In this document: positions 43,258-54,704 of the stretch, in pieces
Layout of the letters: each line of letters starts with the position of its first letter
Numbering within the stretch: position 1 is the stretch's first letter
Assembly: GCA_003427395.1 (NCBI GenBank)
Contig: BFEA01000244.1
Location: 2,082,187-2,146,186, forward strand
DNA from: Chara braunii
Taxonomy: Eukaryota > Streptophyta > Charophyceae > Charales > Characeae
Direction: 5' to 3'
DNA length: 64,000 bases
Notes under the pieces: model-generated
Told to the model about the DNA's origin: nothing
Databases searched by the model: none
What the model saw: only the letters and a program-made list of their open reading frames with translations
Position numbers and translations under genes: made by a program

Positions 43258-43793
43258 TGTCGGAGGGCGCGGTGTCCCGGCCCTCCTTTGTGTGCCAGGC
43301 TCCTGCTGGGTACCAGCGCTCTGCTCAGACGCCTGTGGCTCGTCGGGCTGTTTTCGAACCTCCGTGGTTCTCTTGGTACACCTGGGTTATGCCCTGTTAT
43401 GGACCGGTCCAATTGGCGCGCACCTTAGCAAAAGGTTGGAGGTGCACCACTGGGCTTTCCATTGGTCCACGCAGGCTCGGTGCCCTGCTGTACAGCAGAG
43501 CACTACCGGCCTGTGGTCGCGGTAGCCACCGGGCTTGCCCAGGGACGCGAAAGTTGAAGGACCGGCGCGGTTTTTCCTATAGTGCGCCGAGTGCCTTCTC
43601 GCCAGGTTATAGGTTAGGTGCATGGGGTCTTGGATTCACGGCCCAATAAAAAGAAGAATGAGGAAAAAGGAAAAGAGAAAGGGAAGTCGAGTCTCAGGGT
43701 CGTGCGCCGATCTGGACCGTCGCCCTATGTTGGGATGATTGAGCGATTTATGTCGTTGTGGCGTTATAATCCTCCCTTCCTTTTCTTGCTCTG

Positions 43794-43863
<70 letters not shown>

Positions 43864-44372
43864 CTACCGAGTTTTTGTTCTGGTCTTTTCGGCCTGTCAT
43901 TTCGCGGGAGAAGCTAACGGTTCAAATTTCAAGCTTGGTTGTGGTTTGTGGCTTAGACTTGCCCGACCCTTCGCGTATCTCCCAATCAGGGGACCAATCA
44001 AGCGCCGCGCGGCACTCCCAGAAGAGGGGCAACCCGCGGCCGCTTCGGTAGGAGGCTTATCACCCCCTGTGGAGGGTCATAAGCCCCCTCCTTGCCATCG
44101 GACACGGGTACCCAATAGTGGGCCGATGGCGTGTTTTGAGGAGGGGAGTATGCCCGTCAGTATCCCATTATGGGACCACTGCTTCGGGCCTGTAGTCACT
44201 TCATGGGGACTAGCGGTGGGTAGGGGCGCGGTGAGTCCAACTAGTGTCCTGACCATTGGGATTTTGTCCTGCGCTTTTCTTAAATTGTTTATTTGCTATT
44301 TTCAGGGTTGAACTGATCTTTCGGATCCCGATGTGTAGCTATCATATAAAAAGAGAGAGGGGATAAGTCATG

Positions 44373-45175
44373 GGATATTGGGGTATTTATGAGGGCAAGA
44401 TGCACTCCTTTTTTTTCCCTAAGAGTTGGGACACCGTCCACGGCCAGATGCTTGGTAGTACCCCGCCTATACTGTGAGCTCCGGCGGAGAGTGGCGCGTT
44501 ATTCGAGGTCGACGACCTATTACTGCGCAGTCTATCGAACGAAGCCTGGCTATGGCGCGAAGCAATGGCCTTTTTGGCTATAGTCCAGACCACTTGACGT
44601 TCTACTGGAGCTGGGAGCCTATGTGCGAGGAGGGTGCTATGGTGGACGCCTGTCTGAGTTACATCAAAAGTGACGGGCTAGCTAGACTAAAGATCAACGT
44701 CTANGGGGGGAAGGAACAAGAAATGAGGGAGGATAAAAAGGTCCAGGGCATGGTCACCGAGGCTCATAACAGAGTCGAGCGGAGATTCAGGAGGGATGGA
44801 GTAACATCGAACCTCAAAGTTACAGTAACTTACCATGAAGAAGAAACGTCAACAAGCACAACCGAGAGGGAGCAACAGGAACTGGACCGGGATTCAGACG
44901 CGGAGTGAGAGGCTAGTGACAGGCAGACACGGTCGTGGCATGGACTGGAGCAGTGGCGGAGAGAGCATCTGCCAGCTGAATCCGTAGAGGACGGCCCAGA
45001 GGCCAGTTCGGCCCAGCGCAGGGGCTGAGATAGCAAGACGGTTGCATACGCGTAGTCACCCTCGCAAAAAAAAAAAAAAAAAAAAGGGAGAGAGGGAGAG
45101 GAGATTTTCGTTGATGTCAACGGTCTTCAGTCTCTGTATTCCTGCGCGAAGCGCATGTTATCAATGCACTGCAAG
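44373..45175 (+). other. Segment present only in the 3' LTR, with a 145-codon ORF
   Basis: Absent from the 5' LTR, where only its end (AGCTGAATCCGTAGAGGACG and the GAGGCCAGTTCGGC block) is kept at about 27172-27210. The 5' copy was therefore probably deleted rather than the 3' copy enlarged. ORF 44474-44908 encodes FYWSWEPMCEEGAMVDACLS, then GLARLKINV, an unresolved base at 44703, and a charged C-terminus (TEAHNRVERRFRRDG, TYHEEETSTST). It may be a further LTR-encoded protein. Function unknown. Confidence 0.4.
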
Positions 45176-48155
45176 GCTAGAAAGTGTTGTAGTAACCTGC
45201 ATTATGGTGTGAGGTGATTGGGCGGGAGTCACAGCTAGATGGTTCGGATAGAGGTGGAGGCGTGCTCCTGATGCATGAACAGCGATGATAAAGGTGAAAC
45301 GAGGTATGCACTAGAGAAGAGCAAGGGGACGTCACTCACAACGTACACATGACGTGCATCGCTGGCTATCCCGCAAGTTGTCTCCACTGGTAAAGACGGG
45401 TATTCTTCTTGTCTTATGGTACTGTCACCACCATCGCGGTTCTCAGAATAGACGCGCTAGAAAGACTTAGCGTGGCATTTTGTGCAGTCTGTACACGATC
45501 GACATAACGATTAACTGAATTAGTACCAACTACTATTCAAGAAAGCGTAAGAAAGGTGGTTGTACGATGCGCACGACTTTGTGGAGGCTGAGATTGTAAG
45601 GCCCGCGAGACAATTGTCGTAATCAACACGAGAGAAGAAACGCGCGGGGAGGCGTTCACTGCCGAAGGGAGAGACAAGCACAAAAGAGAAGTCTGGATAC
45701 TGCGTAGCATGATGAGAGGGAGTACCCTCTCGGTGGACGTCATCTTTTTCAGTCATGACACCGTGTCACATCATGAGACGTTACATGCCAGAGAACTGAT
45801 GACTCACAGTTTAGCGAGAGCAAGACGAAGGTACTCACTCGGTATGGCTATTGATGCCAACTACCTTTAACTAGCTTGTCTTCTCAGTTGTCTTCTCTCT
45901 AACCTGTACTGTGTACCAACGGAAGGGAGTTCGCTTCGCGACACTATTAGGAGGTTTGGAGGTCTAGTGGGAGATTATATCTTGAATAGATGTATGAGTG
46001 ACAGTGCGCAAGGCTCATGCAAGGAAAGAAAGTCAATCGTTTTTTTATCGGTACATGAGCTTCAACCATTAGTGGTCACTACTGTCTATGTTTCTTTCAC
46101 TCTGATTAGTTAAGTCTTACATTCTATCAGCCGTTTACGTAAGAAACCGGTTCGTCATAACCAGGGTTTGAACTGCTACCGGACCACCTGGCATGGAACA
46201 GGATGTGACCGAGCGACACGAGGTGGGAGAAGGAAGGGGGGGACAGGCTCACCTGGGCAGTGACGGATGCATAATGACCGGAGTGGACAAGACTATAATC
46301 ACTAAGTGCTAAATTCTTCTCCCCCCCTCTTGAATTCTTTCCTCTCATCGCGTCGTCATCAATCTTGGTAAAAGAAAAGGGCGTACATGCGAAAAGTAAG
46401 ATTGTTCCTCTCGAATGAGTTTTGCTTGATGTCGCCGGCCAGTTCCACCAGTGTTTGTTTGCAGCCAGGGTGCTGACAACGTATGTGAAGCAGTGACTTG
46501 CCTAAGAGCCTCAATAACAGTTAAAAAAAAAAAAGAGTTACTATATGAAGTTAAGGTGCTCTGGATCGTTGTTTTCCTTTTGTGAATAAACTTTTTGAAT
46601 GGCATGTAACACTTGGAAATACCTATGAACTGAGGATTGGTCACTCGTCGCAACGTGCGTATATAGGAAGCAGTGGGGAACAGAGAGATCGAACGGGCTG
46701 GTTTTGACTCAAGGCCAGTCTGAGTGCGTTCTCTAGACTTTACTATTTCCCTCCACCCTGCTGCCAGTTATGAGTAAAAAGCGGTCTACATTGTCAAAAG
46801 TTGCCTACCTGTTAGCCAAATACGTATTAGATGTCGATTAAAGGAAAAGGAGTAGGGTTTGTTGATATATAGTCTTCGGGTAACTCTGTGAGGTCTAAAT
46901 GAAGTCCGACCAGGGACTCCTTCTGCTGTGAATTTTGAGCAGATGTTACGTGTGCCTGATCCCGATAGTTATAAGTGAATGAGAACAATGTGCTTTAGCA
47001 TTTTTGACTTGCCTCGGGCTGACAACGCCCTATCCTCAGTACTGTTGAAATTTGTGTCTGGTAGTGCCTTACATAATGAGGGAGTATAGATATAAGTCGA
47101 TCGTCTGTTGTCCAATCACTGTGCACAGTTTGTGATTTGGCGGTCCATATCGTCTAAGTTAAGTGTTGGAAAACTTATGGACGAAATTAATCAAGTTGAT
47201 CCTGAGTAGGTGCTTTAGACGAGGGATACTTGGCGCATTACCTGAATGAAAGTACGCATCTTACGATTGAACAGGTGTGGCGATCAAATGATATCATGTA
47301 AAGAACTTTGGTAAAAGTTGAGAAAGTTGTCATGATGCAACACGTAGCCCTTTTTGCGTGTACGATCATACGACTTGTAATCTCTTTCATTACCTCCTCC
47401 CTTGCTAGCCGAAAAATGGGAAAAGCTTAATAAGTTCGAGCTTTTTACTGTGAGTAAACGAGGTCACACCCTGGTGAAACCTCAACACCATACACGAAAG
47501 CAAACGTGGTCGGTACATGGGCACAGTATGATTTGAGGACTATTATCCGAGGAAGAACTCTGTACAGCCCCAGCAAGAGAGAGGGATTTAACGTTCGGTG
47601 ATATAATGGCGTACCTCTACAGTTAACTCTCTACAACTTGTTGTCAGTTGTTATGCTTAGTAACAGGGAACTAACTGTTCCTCGGTGGGAAAAGGAGACT
47701 ATGTTACTGTAATACTACATTGCAACAATGTGCAGTTGGGAACAAATCTCTGAACTCGGGTGAGCACCTAGAACGTTCAGTGCAAGATGCATACCTCCTC
47801 TCCATAACCTGTACGTAGGCCAATTGAGAAGTAGTCGTTTACAAGTGATACATTGGGAAGTCAGTGACAGATGGTTTCGTCAGTGAACCTATCAAGAGAC
47901 TGTAGCTCAGAGTCACCATCCTGAACTAGCAGGGAAGAAAGGAAGTGAGCAAGCCTGGGTGGGGTCCACTTGTGATTAACAGCCTCAGGACCTAGCAACT
48001 TACAGTTATCAAGTGGTCGGGCTACAAACCAGTCTCGTTGAAACTCTTCTACAACTGGGATTAGTGGTCTGTTTGCCGAGGGCAGAATTTTAAACCACCT
48101 ATCGTACTTGTGGGTTACTCTTCATGTGGCCTGAATTTCAAGGTGTAGAGTAATC

Positions 48156-48401
48156 ATGAAAGAAGGAGAGATCTTGGTGGTGAAAAGTAGGTCTAACCGG
48201 GAAAAGAAAGAAGGATGGGAGGAAGAATCATACCAAGACATGAAAGCACACAAGCTGAATCAGAGAGAGTTTGCAGTCAGAATAGCAGGTGAGAGAAAAT
48301 ACATCGAATACGTAATCTACTTCTGCGAACTTGATGGCAAACTGCATAGTACTAGTTCTTCACTAGAAAGCGTGGAACAGGCCAAGACAAAACTTACATG
48401 A
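48156..48401 (+). CDS. Small LTR ORF, 3' copy (81 codons, intact)
   Basis: Complete frame from ATG to TGA. The N-terminal half is basic and acidic (KSRSNREKKEGWEEESYQD). The C-terminal half is REFAVRIAGERKYIEYVIYF, CELDGKLHSTSSS and SLESVEQAKTKLT. Its strand-strand-strand-helix pattern is like a short version of the array domains before gag. The 5' LTR has the same ORF with an A-run frameshift. Not recognised as a known protein. Confidence 0.5.
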   Translation: MKEGEILVVKSRSNREKKEGWEEESYQDMKAHKLNQREFAVRIAGERKYIEYVIYFCELDGKLHSTSSSLESVEQAKTKLT

Positions 48402-48817
48402 AATCAGTAGTGCTCTAACCACCATCCCTTGAATTCCACCAGCATCTGGACAGCAAGACCCCTTCAATGGTTCTGCTGCTTCGTCTTGCAGTACCATGAC
48501 GTGTGCATCTACGATTTGGTGATTTAATATACCAGCGAACATTCAGACGACATTCAGACAATTTTTAGATAACATTCAGACGACATTTAGACAATTTCTA
48601 GATAACATTCAAACCATTTTCAAGCAATTATCAGAAGGCGTTCAAACATCATTCAAACAACATTCAAACAGCATCCAAACGGCATCCAAGGGCTCGTTAG
48701 TCTAGCGACAATTGCAGTCTATTCAGTGGGCAACAGTTGATTCGACCTGCAGCGGACACTCGTCAGTCAAACCCAGTCTCTTTCCTTCTACCCGGAAGTA
48801 ACTATTTACCTAAGCAC

Positions 48818-49471
48818 ATGAGAGAGATCAACTCCATCTCAGTCGAGCCGTCTGTCCTCGACAGTCTCAATCGGGTAGCCTCGAAGGAAAGGTTTCCTTA
48901 CAGTTATGCCAAGATTGACGGCTTCAAGCGTGAAGATCTGTCAATCTTCGTCGCTCTCACAGAATTTGTGGAAGGTACAGTCAAGGACCTACAAATATAT
49001 TTGAAGAAAGGAAATGAGACACACCCACACTTTGACGCAGTTTGAGTGGCAGCAGCTAGGTTCTTGCAATGGAAAGCTGAGAGACTCGAAGGGCACTCGA
49101 AGCTGGTCTACAACTTTGGCCCCAAGCTTTTCACAGACTATCCCAAGCCCCTTGTTCCCTACTGTCTTATTGACGACTCTTGTTGGGGCGACCTGGTGGA
49201 TTTGGCCAAGAGGTACATCTCTCTAGTAGTGATCGATTATGAGGCAGTGACTCAACCATCAGACTTCCAGCATCTCAGACGAGGGATTTGCTCTCGACCA
49301 TATCTTCCTACACTATGGGAGGAGTTTTGTGCTATGGTTGATTTCCGTATCGTGGGAGTTGGCTGGAAGTGCTCGGAGCTGGCAGACTTCAGATGGCTCT
49401 ACATACAAAGACCACAGCCTCAAAGAGTACAAAGACATGGACGAAAGCACAAGAGACAGACAGCAAAATGA
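48818..49471 (+). pseudogene. LTR-encoded protein of about 217 codons, 3' copy
   Basis: Starts MREINSISVEPSVLDSLNRV and is open to 49471 except for one TGA at 49043-49045, where the 5' copy has Trp. Most differences from the 5' copy look like single-base changes, and each copy has a different single stop. The C-termini diverge by a small frameshift after QRPQPQR. Comparison of the two copies supports a once-functional LTR gene of unknown role. Confidence 0.6.
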
Positions 49472-50450
49472 AAGATCGAGTGTGAGGGTTGAGAGGGATG
49501 AGTGAGGACTCGAGACTAGTGCTGGTCATGCTCTCTTCCATGTGTACTTTCCGAGACCGTTATGAGTTCTCATTCTTCCCTCACTCAATTTTGTGAGTCT
49601 TGCTTCTTGCATTGTCGTTGTTGATGATTGCATTTCTCTGCTGATTCTATCACAGTTCTCAAAATTAGTAAACTTGCAAAATTGATGCATGCATGGCACA
49701 CCAGAATTTTATGATTATTATCTGCATCACCATTGCTGTTTCGAATTACAATTAAAGATTCCTAAGACCGGGGACCGGCGAAGACCGTAATTGAAGGGTC
49801 TCGCTCGAAGCCGGACGCACACAACAGGAAGGGATTTGCTTTATTTAATTTATTTAATTTATTGTAACTGAACACAAAATCCTGCGTGACAGCCTGTTGG
49901 CTTTCCGGTCGCCCGAAGTTGTCCGACTGGAAAAAGTGCGACATCGGAACTTGGTTGTAGATGCACCAAGGGTGGCGGCGATAAACTTAAGGTGGAAGCG
50001 GGATGAGTAGGGGGTGGAGATGATGGCGTTGAGGCGGCATTTTTCGGTGCCTAATCTGATAAGTCGATCGTGTTCCGCTTGTTCCTCAACAACATCAGAG
50101 AAGGTGACGAAGGATGGATTCGGGAGAAGGGTAGAGGAACATGTATCAGTGGGAGCAGCGTCCGACGACGTGGGTTGTGGCGCCTGGGCATCGTCCAGTG
50201 GGAAGTGCGTCACCGGGAGGGGGGTGGTAGACGAATTGCCGATGCCAACTGGGCCATCGGTGGAGTAGAGGTTGTCATCGATGGGATGACCCCCAGACTA
50301 GTCGTTGATGCCGGGGCAGATTCGTGGCAACCCTGAGGACATTGTTCAAGTGGAGGAGGGACCGGAAGTGGCAGATGGTGGAGTCGCGGAAATGACGGGT
50401 TAGGGGGCCGCGAACCTAGGTGCCTGGCGTGTGAACTGTCCCGCATTTGG

Positions 50451-50492
50451 ACAGTTTTTTTGTTGATGTCCTAACTGTCAGCACCGGAAACA
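50451..50492 (-). pseudogene. CCHC zinc knuckle of Ty3 element 2
   Basis: The minus strand reads C-F-R-C, stop, Q-L-G-H-Q-Q-K-N-C: a CX2CX4HX4C knuckle in which the first X4 position is a TGA. It is shifted relative to the preceding Gag frame. Confidence 0.7.
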
Positions 50493-51676
50493 ACCCTCCC
50501 TTTTCTTGGAGGTGAGTTTGTTCCTCCGACGTGAGTTTCTTGAGACAGGCTGGGTGGTTGCTGGTAGGGGGACGGCCAATGCGTTCTCTCATTTCCATCC
50601 ACATGAAGTGGACGACGGAGAGTTCGTCGAAGGAGAGTGATGTGGTGTCCAGTGCGCCGGAGAGGGTGTCGGTATCGAGGGCAGAGAACTCGTCCGAGGA
50701 GGCGGAGAGAGAGATTTCGTTGGTGACGTTGTGAGAAAATCATGGGCGGCATGGGAGGGATGTGAGTGCGTTCTTCTACGGGGTGAGGAGTTTGTCTAGG
50801 TGAATGGCACAGTTGAGGAGATCGGGGAGGAACATTGGGAGGTCGTGGACGAGGGAGGCAGCAAGGTCCTTGCAGCATCCCCGCTTGAAGCGGGAGATGA
50901 ATGAGGCGTTGCTGACGGAGTCAAGGGGGATGTTTTGTCGCAGTGCACGGATATATTGGACAAAACGGTCGGTCAGGTCGTTCTGTCGAAGGCAACAAAG
51001 TTGCTCAAAGTAGTCATCGACCGTCTTATGCGATCGGAATGTGCAGGTGATGAGGTTGGCCGACTCGAGGAAGGAATGGAGTTTCGCATTCGCTTGTTGG
51101 TGGTTAGCTTGGCCGGTGTACCACCAACGAGTGGCGCCTTCCTGCAACCTGGTGCTAGCAATAGGGAGCCAGTGTGTGACAGGGACGTTGTGGAGGTCGA
51201 AGGCATCGTAGACTCGGAGTTTGCTGAGGAAGACGAAAATGTCTTCGTGGGGAAGGCCGGTGAAGGGGGGAACTGTCGGTTGATCAAAAGGATGGGGGAA
51301 TGTTACCCATTAAGGGTGTTGTGGTGGCGAGGGTGTTGAAGTCAAGTCTGGGTGAGGTGGACGATACTCGAGTGAAATTGGTGGTGGGGTTGGTTGGAAG
51401 GAGTGCAGACGGGGGAAGTATTGGAACGGCTGGGCCGGGGGGTTGGGCTGTGGGGGTTGATCTGTGTATAGTTGGGAAGGGTGGAGATGATAGTGGACGA
51501 AGTCAAGAGGGGTTTTGATTGGGGGGGAATGGTCGATGAATGTGTGATGGCGGGGGTTGTCGTCTGGGTGACCATCGTGGAGGTAGTGGTGGATGAATGC
51601 AAGGGTGTGGATGGCGTGCTAGCGAAGAGGGCGGTGGATGTGGAGGAGGGGGTGATTGGTTTAGATTTGGAGGCGG

Positions 51677-51763
51677 NNNNNNNNNNNNNNNNNNNNNNNN
51701 NNNNNNNNNNNNNNNNNNNNNNNNNNNNNNNNNNNNNNNNNNNNNNNNNNNNNNNNNNNNNNN
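51677..51763. other. Assembly gap (N run)
   Basis: 87 consecutive N inside the Gag of Ty3 element 2. Other isolated N occur at 44703, 55740, 55886-55887, 56424 and 63592. Confidence 0.99.
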
Positions 51764-52154
51764 GACGATCTGGATGGCGAGGGTTTGATCTTCGATGGCG
51801 GTCATACGAGCGGAGATGGTGGAGATGAACGCTTTGATGTCAGTGATGGACGAGTGGATGGATGTCACCATGCAGAGGAGTGCCGCGAGATCGGTGGCGG
51901 CTTTGTGTTGGTGTTTGCTCGCCTGCGAGGTCGCGGGCGATGCTGTCGACGAAATCGATGCGGATGTCGAGCATATCAATGCTGGATGATTAGGCCATGG
52001 TGGGGGAGGAAGCGATGGTAGCGACGAATGAGGTGGCAACAACAGCTGAGGTGGTACCAACAAATGAGGTGGAGGCAGCTGCAACTGAGGTAGTAGCGGC
52101 AACACCGGCGACATTGGCGGCTGCGCGTTGAGAGTTCTTGGTCGTGCGTGGCAT

Positions 52155-53579
52155 GCCCGGGGGGGGTTGAAAACTATTATTTACAGAAAATGACCAGCGT
52201 TTGAAAAAGGTTCGGGGGAAAAAAAATGAAGGGAAAAATAAAGAATTAATTCAAATAATTGAAATTTTCAAAGGAAAAAAAATATATATATTATGCAGGA
52301 ATTTGACAAAAGGAAGATGTTAAAATCTGTGTAGCACACCGATTATGTTCGACGCCCCACCGAGCAGCCGAACATGCTCGGACGGTTGGCCGAGCAGGAA
52401 CTGAACATGTTCGACCGAGCGCAAATCAGGGGGTTGCCGAACGCGACCTCGTGTGTGTGTGGGGTGTGTGGGTGTGCGTGGGTGTGGTGTGTGTGTATAT
52501 GTTAAGGAGTGATGAGCAATGCCCCCAGAAGACCCCCAACCCCTACATATATTTTGAAAAAAAGAAAAAAATGTTCGAGCTCGGTCGATTTTGGGCCACG
52601 TTCGAGTTCAGTCATCGAGCTCGAACGCGATGCTACCCATGTTAAAATTTCAAAAGGAATCATTAATTTTGAATAAAAAGATTAATTCCGACTTGGATTA
52701 ATTGAATTTATTCGAATATAATTGATGCATTCAAAAATACATTTGTTATTTTTTTTTTTGAAAAAGTATTAATTAACATTAAAGTATTATCGAATTAAAA
52801 AAAAAATGAAAATGAATTAATGAAAAGTAGTTTTGAATTGCGTAAAAGAAATGCTAAGAAAGAATTAATTAATTCTAAGGTATTTGCGAATTACAAAAAA
52901 ATCTAAAAAGATTAATTAAAAGTATTTTGAGTTACGAAAAAATAAAAATAAAAAAATCATTTAACTAATTTAAATATATTTTTAAATTACAAAAATTTTG
53001 AAAAAGATCCAAAGTAATTAATTAAAATTATTTTCCAATTTCGAGAAAGAAATTTCGAAAACGAAGTGAAAAGTTTGAGTGCTTGAGAAATGGAAAAAAA
53101 AAAAGAAATAATTTTGCAAATTCCAAACTAATTCCGAATGAGGTTTGAAAAAATTAATTAAGATTCGAGTTGTTGTTTGGAAAAAAAGAAGATGAAAAAA
53201 TAAATAATAATAATAAAGTGAGGGAGGAAGGATCCTAGTTATTGTGGGCTATCCAATAGTGCGGTAAGGGTAATAGGTGAATTAGGAATTACATAGGCGG
53301 GGGGGAGAGGGAGAAGGATGGGAATATCAGTTTGACGCTGGGTGGTGGGGGAGGGATGCAGTGGGAGGGAGGTCGGGATTGCGTAGCAATCGAGGGGGGA
53401 ATCGCTGCGGGGTGGGAAGGAGGAAGTCGAGGGAAGGAGATCGGGATGGGAGTGCGCAGTTGCGGAGGGAGGTGGGGTAGTCGGGATCAGAGGAGGGAGT
53501 TTGGGGGGAGGGCAGGAAGAAGGTGGGGGAAGCGGTAGCGGGGTCGGGATCGGAGGGGGGAGGGAGAAGGGGATCGTGA

Positions 53580-53629
<50 letters not shown>

Positions 53630-54162
53630 GGAGGGGGGGAATGTCGCGGTGGGGGAAGCAGAGCGCGCGGGGGGGGGAAGACGATGATAATGATGATGAT
53701 GACCGTGGATATGGTGGGGGGGGCAGAACGAATCGAATCGAATCGATTTCAGTTTCGAGATTTTCAATTTCAGAGAAAGACGGGAGGGGGGGGGGAATGA
53801 GAAAGGAAAGAGGAGGAGAAACAAAGGACGAAACGACGAAGTCTAGAAGAAGAGAAAACAAATGTTGTCGAAGAGGAAGAAGAAGAAACAACGTCGAAGA
53901 AGAAGAAAGAAAGAATGGAGAAGAAAGAAAAAATAATAATAATGGTAGTAACGTATCTGCGTGTCGGCGTTTCAGGATCGTTGATGACGTGGCAGCGACG
54001 ACGTGGTGACAATGACAATGACGTGGCAATGTCAACGTTGAAGATGACGATGACAGGGATGATGTGGCAATGTTGACGTTGAAGACAATGATGACGAGAA
54101 TTGCATGGCGTTGTTGAAGCGGCTCCGCGTCGATCAGGGAGGGCGGGAGGGCGATCGACGCC
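52155..54162 (-). other. Leader region of Ty3 element 2: AT-rich part, then G-rich part
   Basis: Between gag and the 5' LTR. 52200-53240 is AT-rich with many AATTAATT words and no ORF. 52340-52640 has a cluster of TTCGAGCTC/GAACATG palindromic words and a GT repeat. 53290-53830 is strongly G-rich on the plus strand with a 48-G homopolymer. Pro-rich minus-strand frames here (53327-54246) come from poly-C and are not treated as genes. Confidence 0.5.
53581..53628. repeat. Homopolymer of 48 G
   Basis: Uninterrupted G run in a G-rich stretch. It would form G-quadruplex or similar structures if real. Such runs are also a known product of two-colour Illumina chemistry, where no signal is read as G. 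Confidence 0.95.
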
Positions 54163-54174
54163 GCTCCAATACCA
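54163..54174 (-). promoter_or_regulatory. Primer binding site of Ty3 element 2, tRNA-iMet-like
   Basis: On the minus strand, one base after the 5' LTR, the sequence is TGGTATTGGAGC. It differs at two positions from the common plant site TGGTATCAGAGC. Its position fixes the inner edge of the LTR and its orientation agrees with gag-pol. Confidence 0.65.
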
Positions 54175-54175
54175 G

Positions 54176-54704
54176 TGTGACGAAGCAGGCCCCGAGCAGC
54201 GAGGCTGGGAGAGAGAGGGAGAGTGCGAACACACACACACGCTCACTCAACTCGACCCAGACTCGGCACAACTCGGTGGACGCAGACACCAAGTGGCAAA
54301 AGTCGCAAAGTCGCAGTCTTGAATTCCCGAACACAACGTTGAAGCAAAGTTGTACTGAACACAAGCACTGAGGCTGAAAACTTGGTGCCCGTACTGGGCT
54401 TGAGTCCGTACATAAGTACCGGACTCAAATAGGGTCCTGAGGGCGAAAGTGAAAATGCCTCAATCAAAAGTCTGAGAGTGAGCGCCATAATGTCGGATGG
54501 CGCCAAGTGTCCGAAATCCGAAAGTCTCAAAAGAAGGAATTTGAAAACGGGTGCCAGAATGCAGATGGCACCAACTGTCCCAAATCATAAAAGCAAGAAA
54601 AAAAACACAAAAAAATTGCAAAACAAAAAAAAGAAAACAAATACAGCAAGCTGGCGGGTGGTAACCCGCAGACCAGGGATCGAGCCTCGCCGAAGTCCGT
54701 AACA
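54176..54704 (-). repeat. 5' LTR of Ty3 element 2
   Basis: Direct repeat of 20961-21461 with substitutions and a 3'-side A-rich insertion (54594-54645). On the minus strand it starts TGTTACGGACTT and ends GTCACA. A GA/CA simple repeat lies at 54208-54240. A GGCTCGATCCC box matching the tRNA T-arm (B-box) consensus lies near its start in both copies. Confidence 0.75.

Larger units (their letters stand above)
25940..49943 (+). mobile_element. Giant LTR retrotransposon (about 24 kb) with coding LTRs
   Basis: Two long direct repeats, 25940-32066 and 43258-49943, both start TGTC and end GACA. They flank an 11.2-kb internal region on the plus strand: tRNA-Asp-like primer site, an array of paralogous domains, gag with zinc knuckle, protease, RT, RNase H, integrase, a long 3' region with an antisense ORF, and a G-rich tract before the 3' LTR. 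A 4-bp near-identical target duplication and frame restoration in the interrupted host confirm the ends. The LTRs are at the upper limit of those known in plants (Ogre-type). By eye they differ by several percent plus indels, so the insertion is not recent. Confidence 0.88.
43258..49943 (+). repeat. 3' LTR of the giant element
   Basis: Begins TGTCGGAGGGCGCGGTGTCC and ends AAAAAGTGCGACA, followed by host Gag sequence. Co-linear with the 5' LTR. It has an ATT microsatellite (about 43796-43860, longer than in the 5' copy), a copy-specific segment at 44373-45175 with an A-run (about 45066-45085), and the two LTR ORFs at 48156-48401 and 48818-49471. Confidence 0.87.
49944..52154 (-). pseudogene. 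Gag of Ty3 element 2, cut by the giant element
   Basis: ATG at 52154 begins MPRTTKNSQRAAANVAGVAA, an Ala/Thr-rich N-terminus, followed by a helix with TDIKAFISTISARMTAIEDQ. After an N gap, the capsid part reads GATRWWYTGQANHQQANAKL, DYFEQLCCLRQNDLTDRFVQ and FISRFKRGCCKDLAASLVHD. The zinc knuckle is at 50492-50451. The last frame ends FIAATLGASTTKFR exactly at the giant element edge. Frameshifts and stops are frequent. Confidence 0.85.
20961..54704 (-). mobile_element. Ty3-type LTR retrotransposon 2 (outer host of the giant element)
   Basis: Minus-strand element bounded by direct repeats 54176-54704 and 20961-21461. Its gag is at 52154-49944 and its protease-RT-RNase H-integrase at 25939-23016. 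The 24-kb giant element plus a 4-bp duplication accounts for the gap, leaving a core of about 9.7 kb. A primer site like tRNA-iMet lies next to the 5' LTR. It sits inside a LINE ORF2 in the same orientation. I did not see matching target duplications at its outer ends (ACAAG left, GTGGC right). Confidence 0.8.

Noticed and set aside
43739-44311. 190-codon plus-strand ORF in the 3' LTR starting with a poly-Tyr run
   Set aside because: The start lies in an ATT microsatellite; the equivalent frame in the 5' LTR (26647-27003) is much shorter and the translation has no features. Left as LTR sequence.
25940-49943. Recent segmental duplication of a 6-kb host locus
   Set aside because: TG/CA-type ends, primer site, gag-pol between the copies, near-identical 4-bp flanks and restored host frame all indicate LTRs.
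53327-54246. Pro-rich or Gly-rich proteins around the 48-G run
   Set aside because: Products of homopolymer and G-rich sequence in all frames; no conserved domain.
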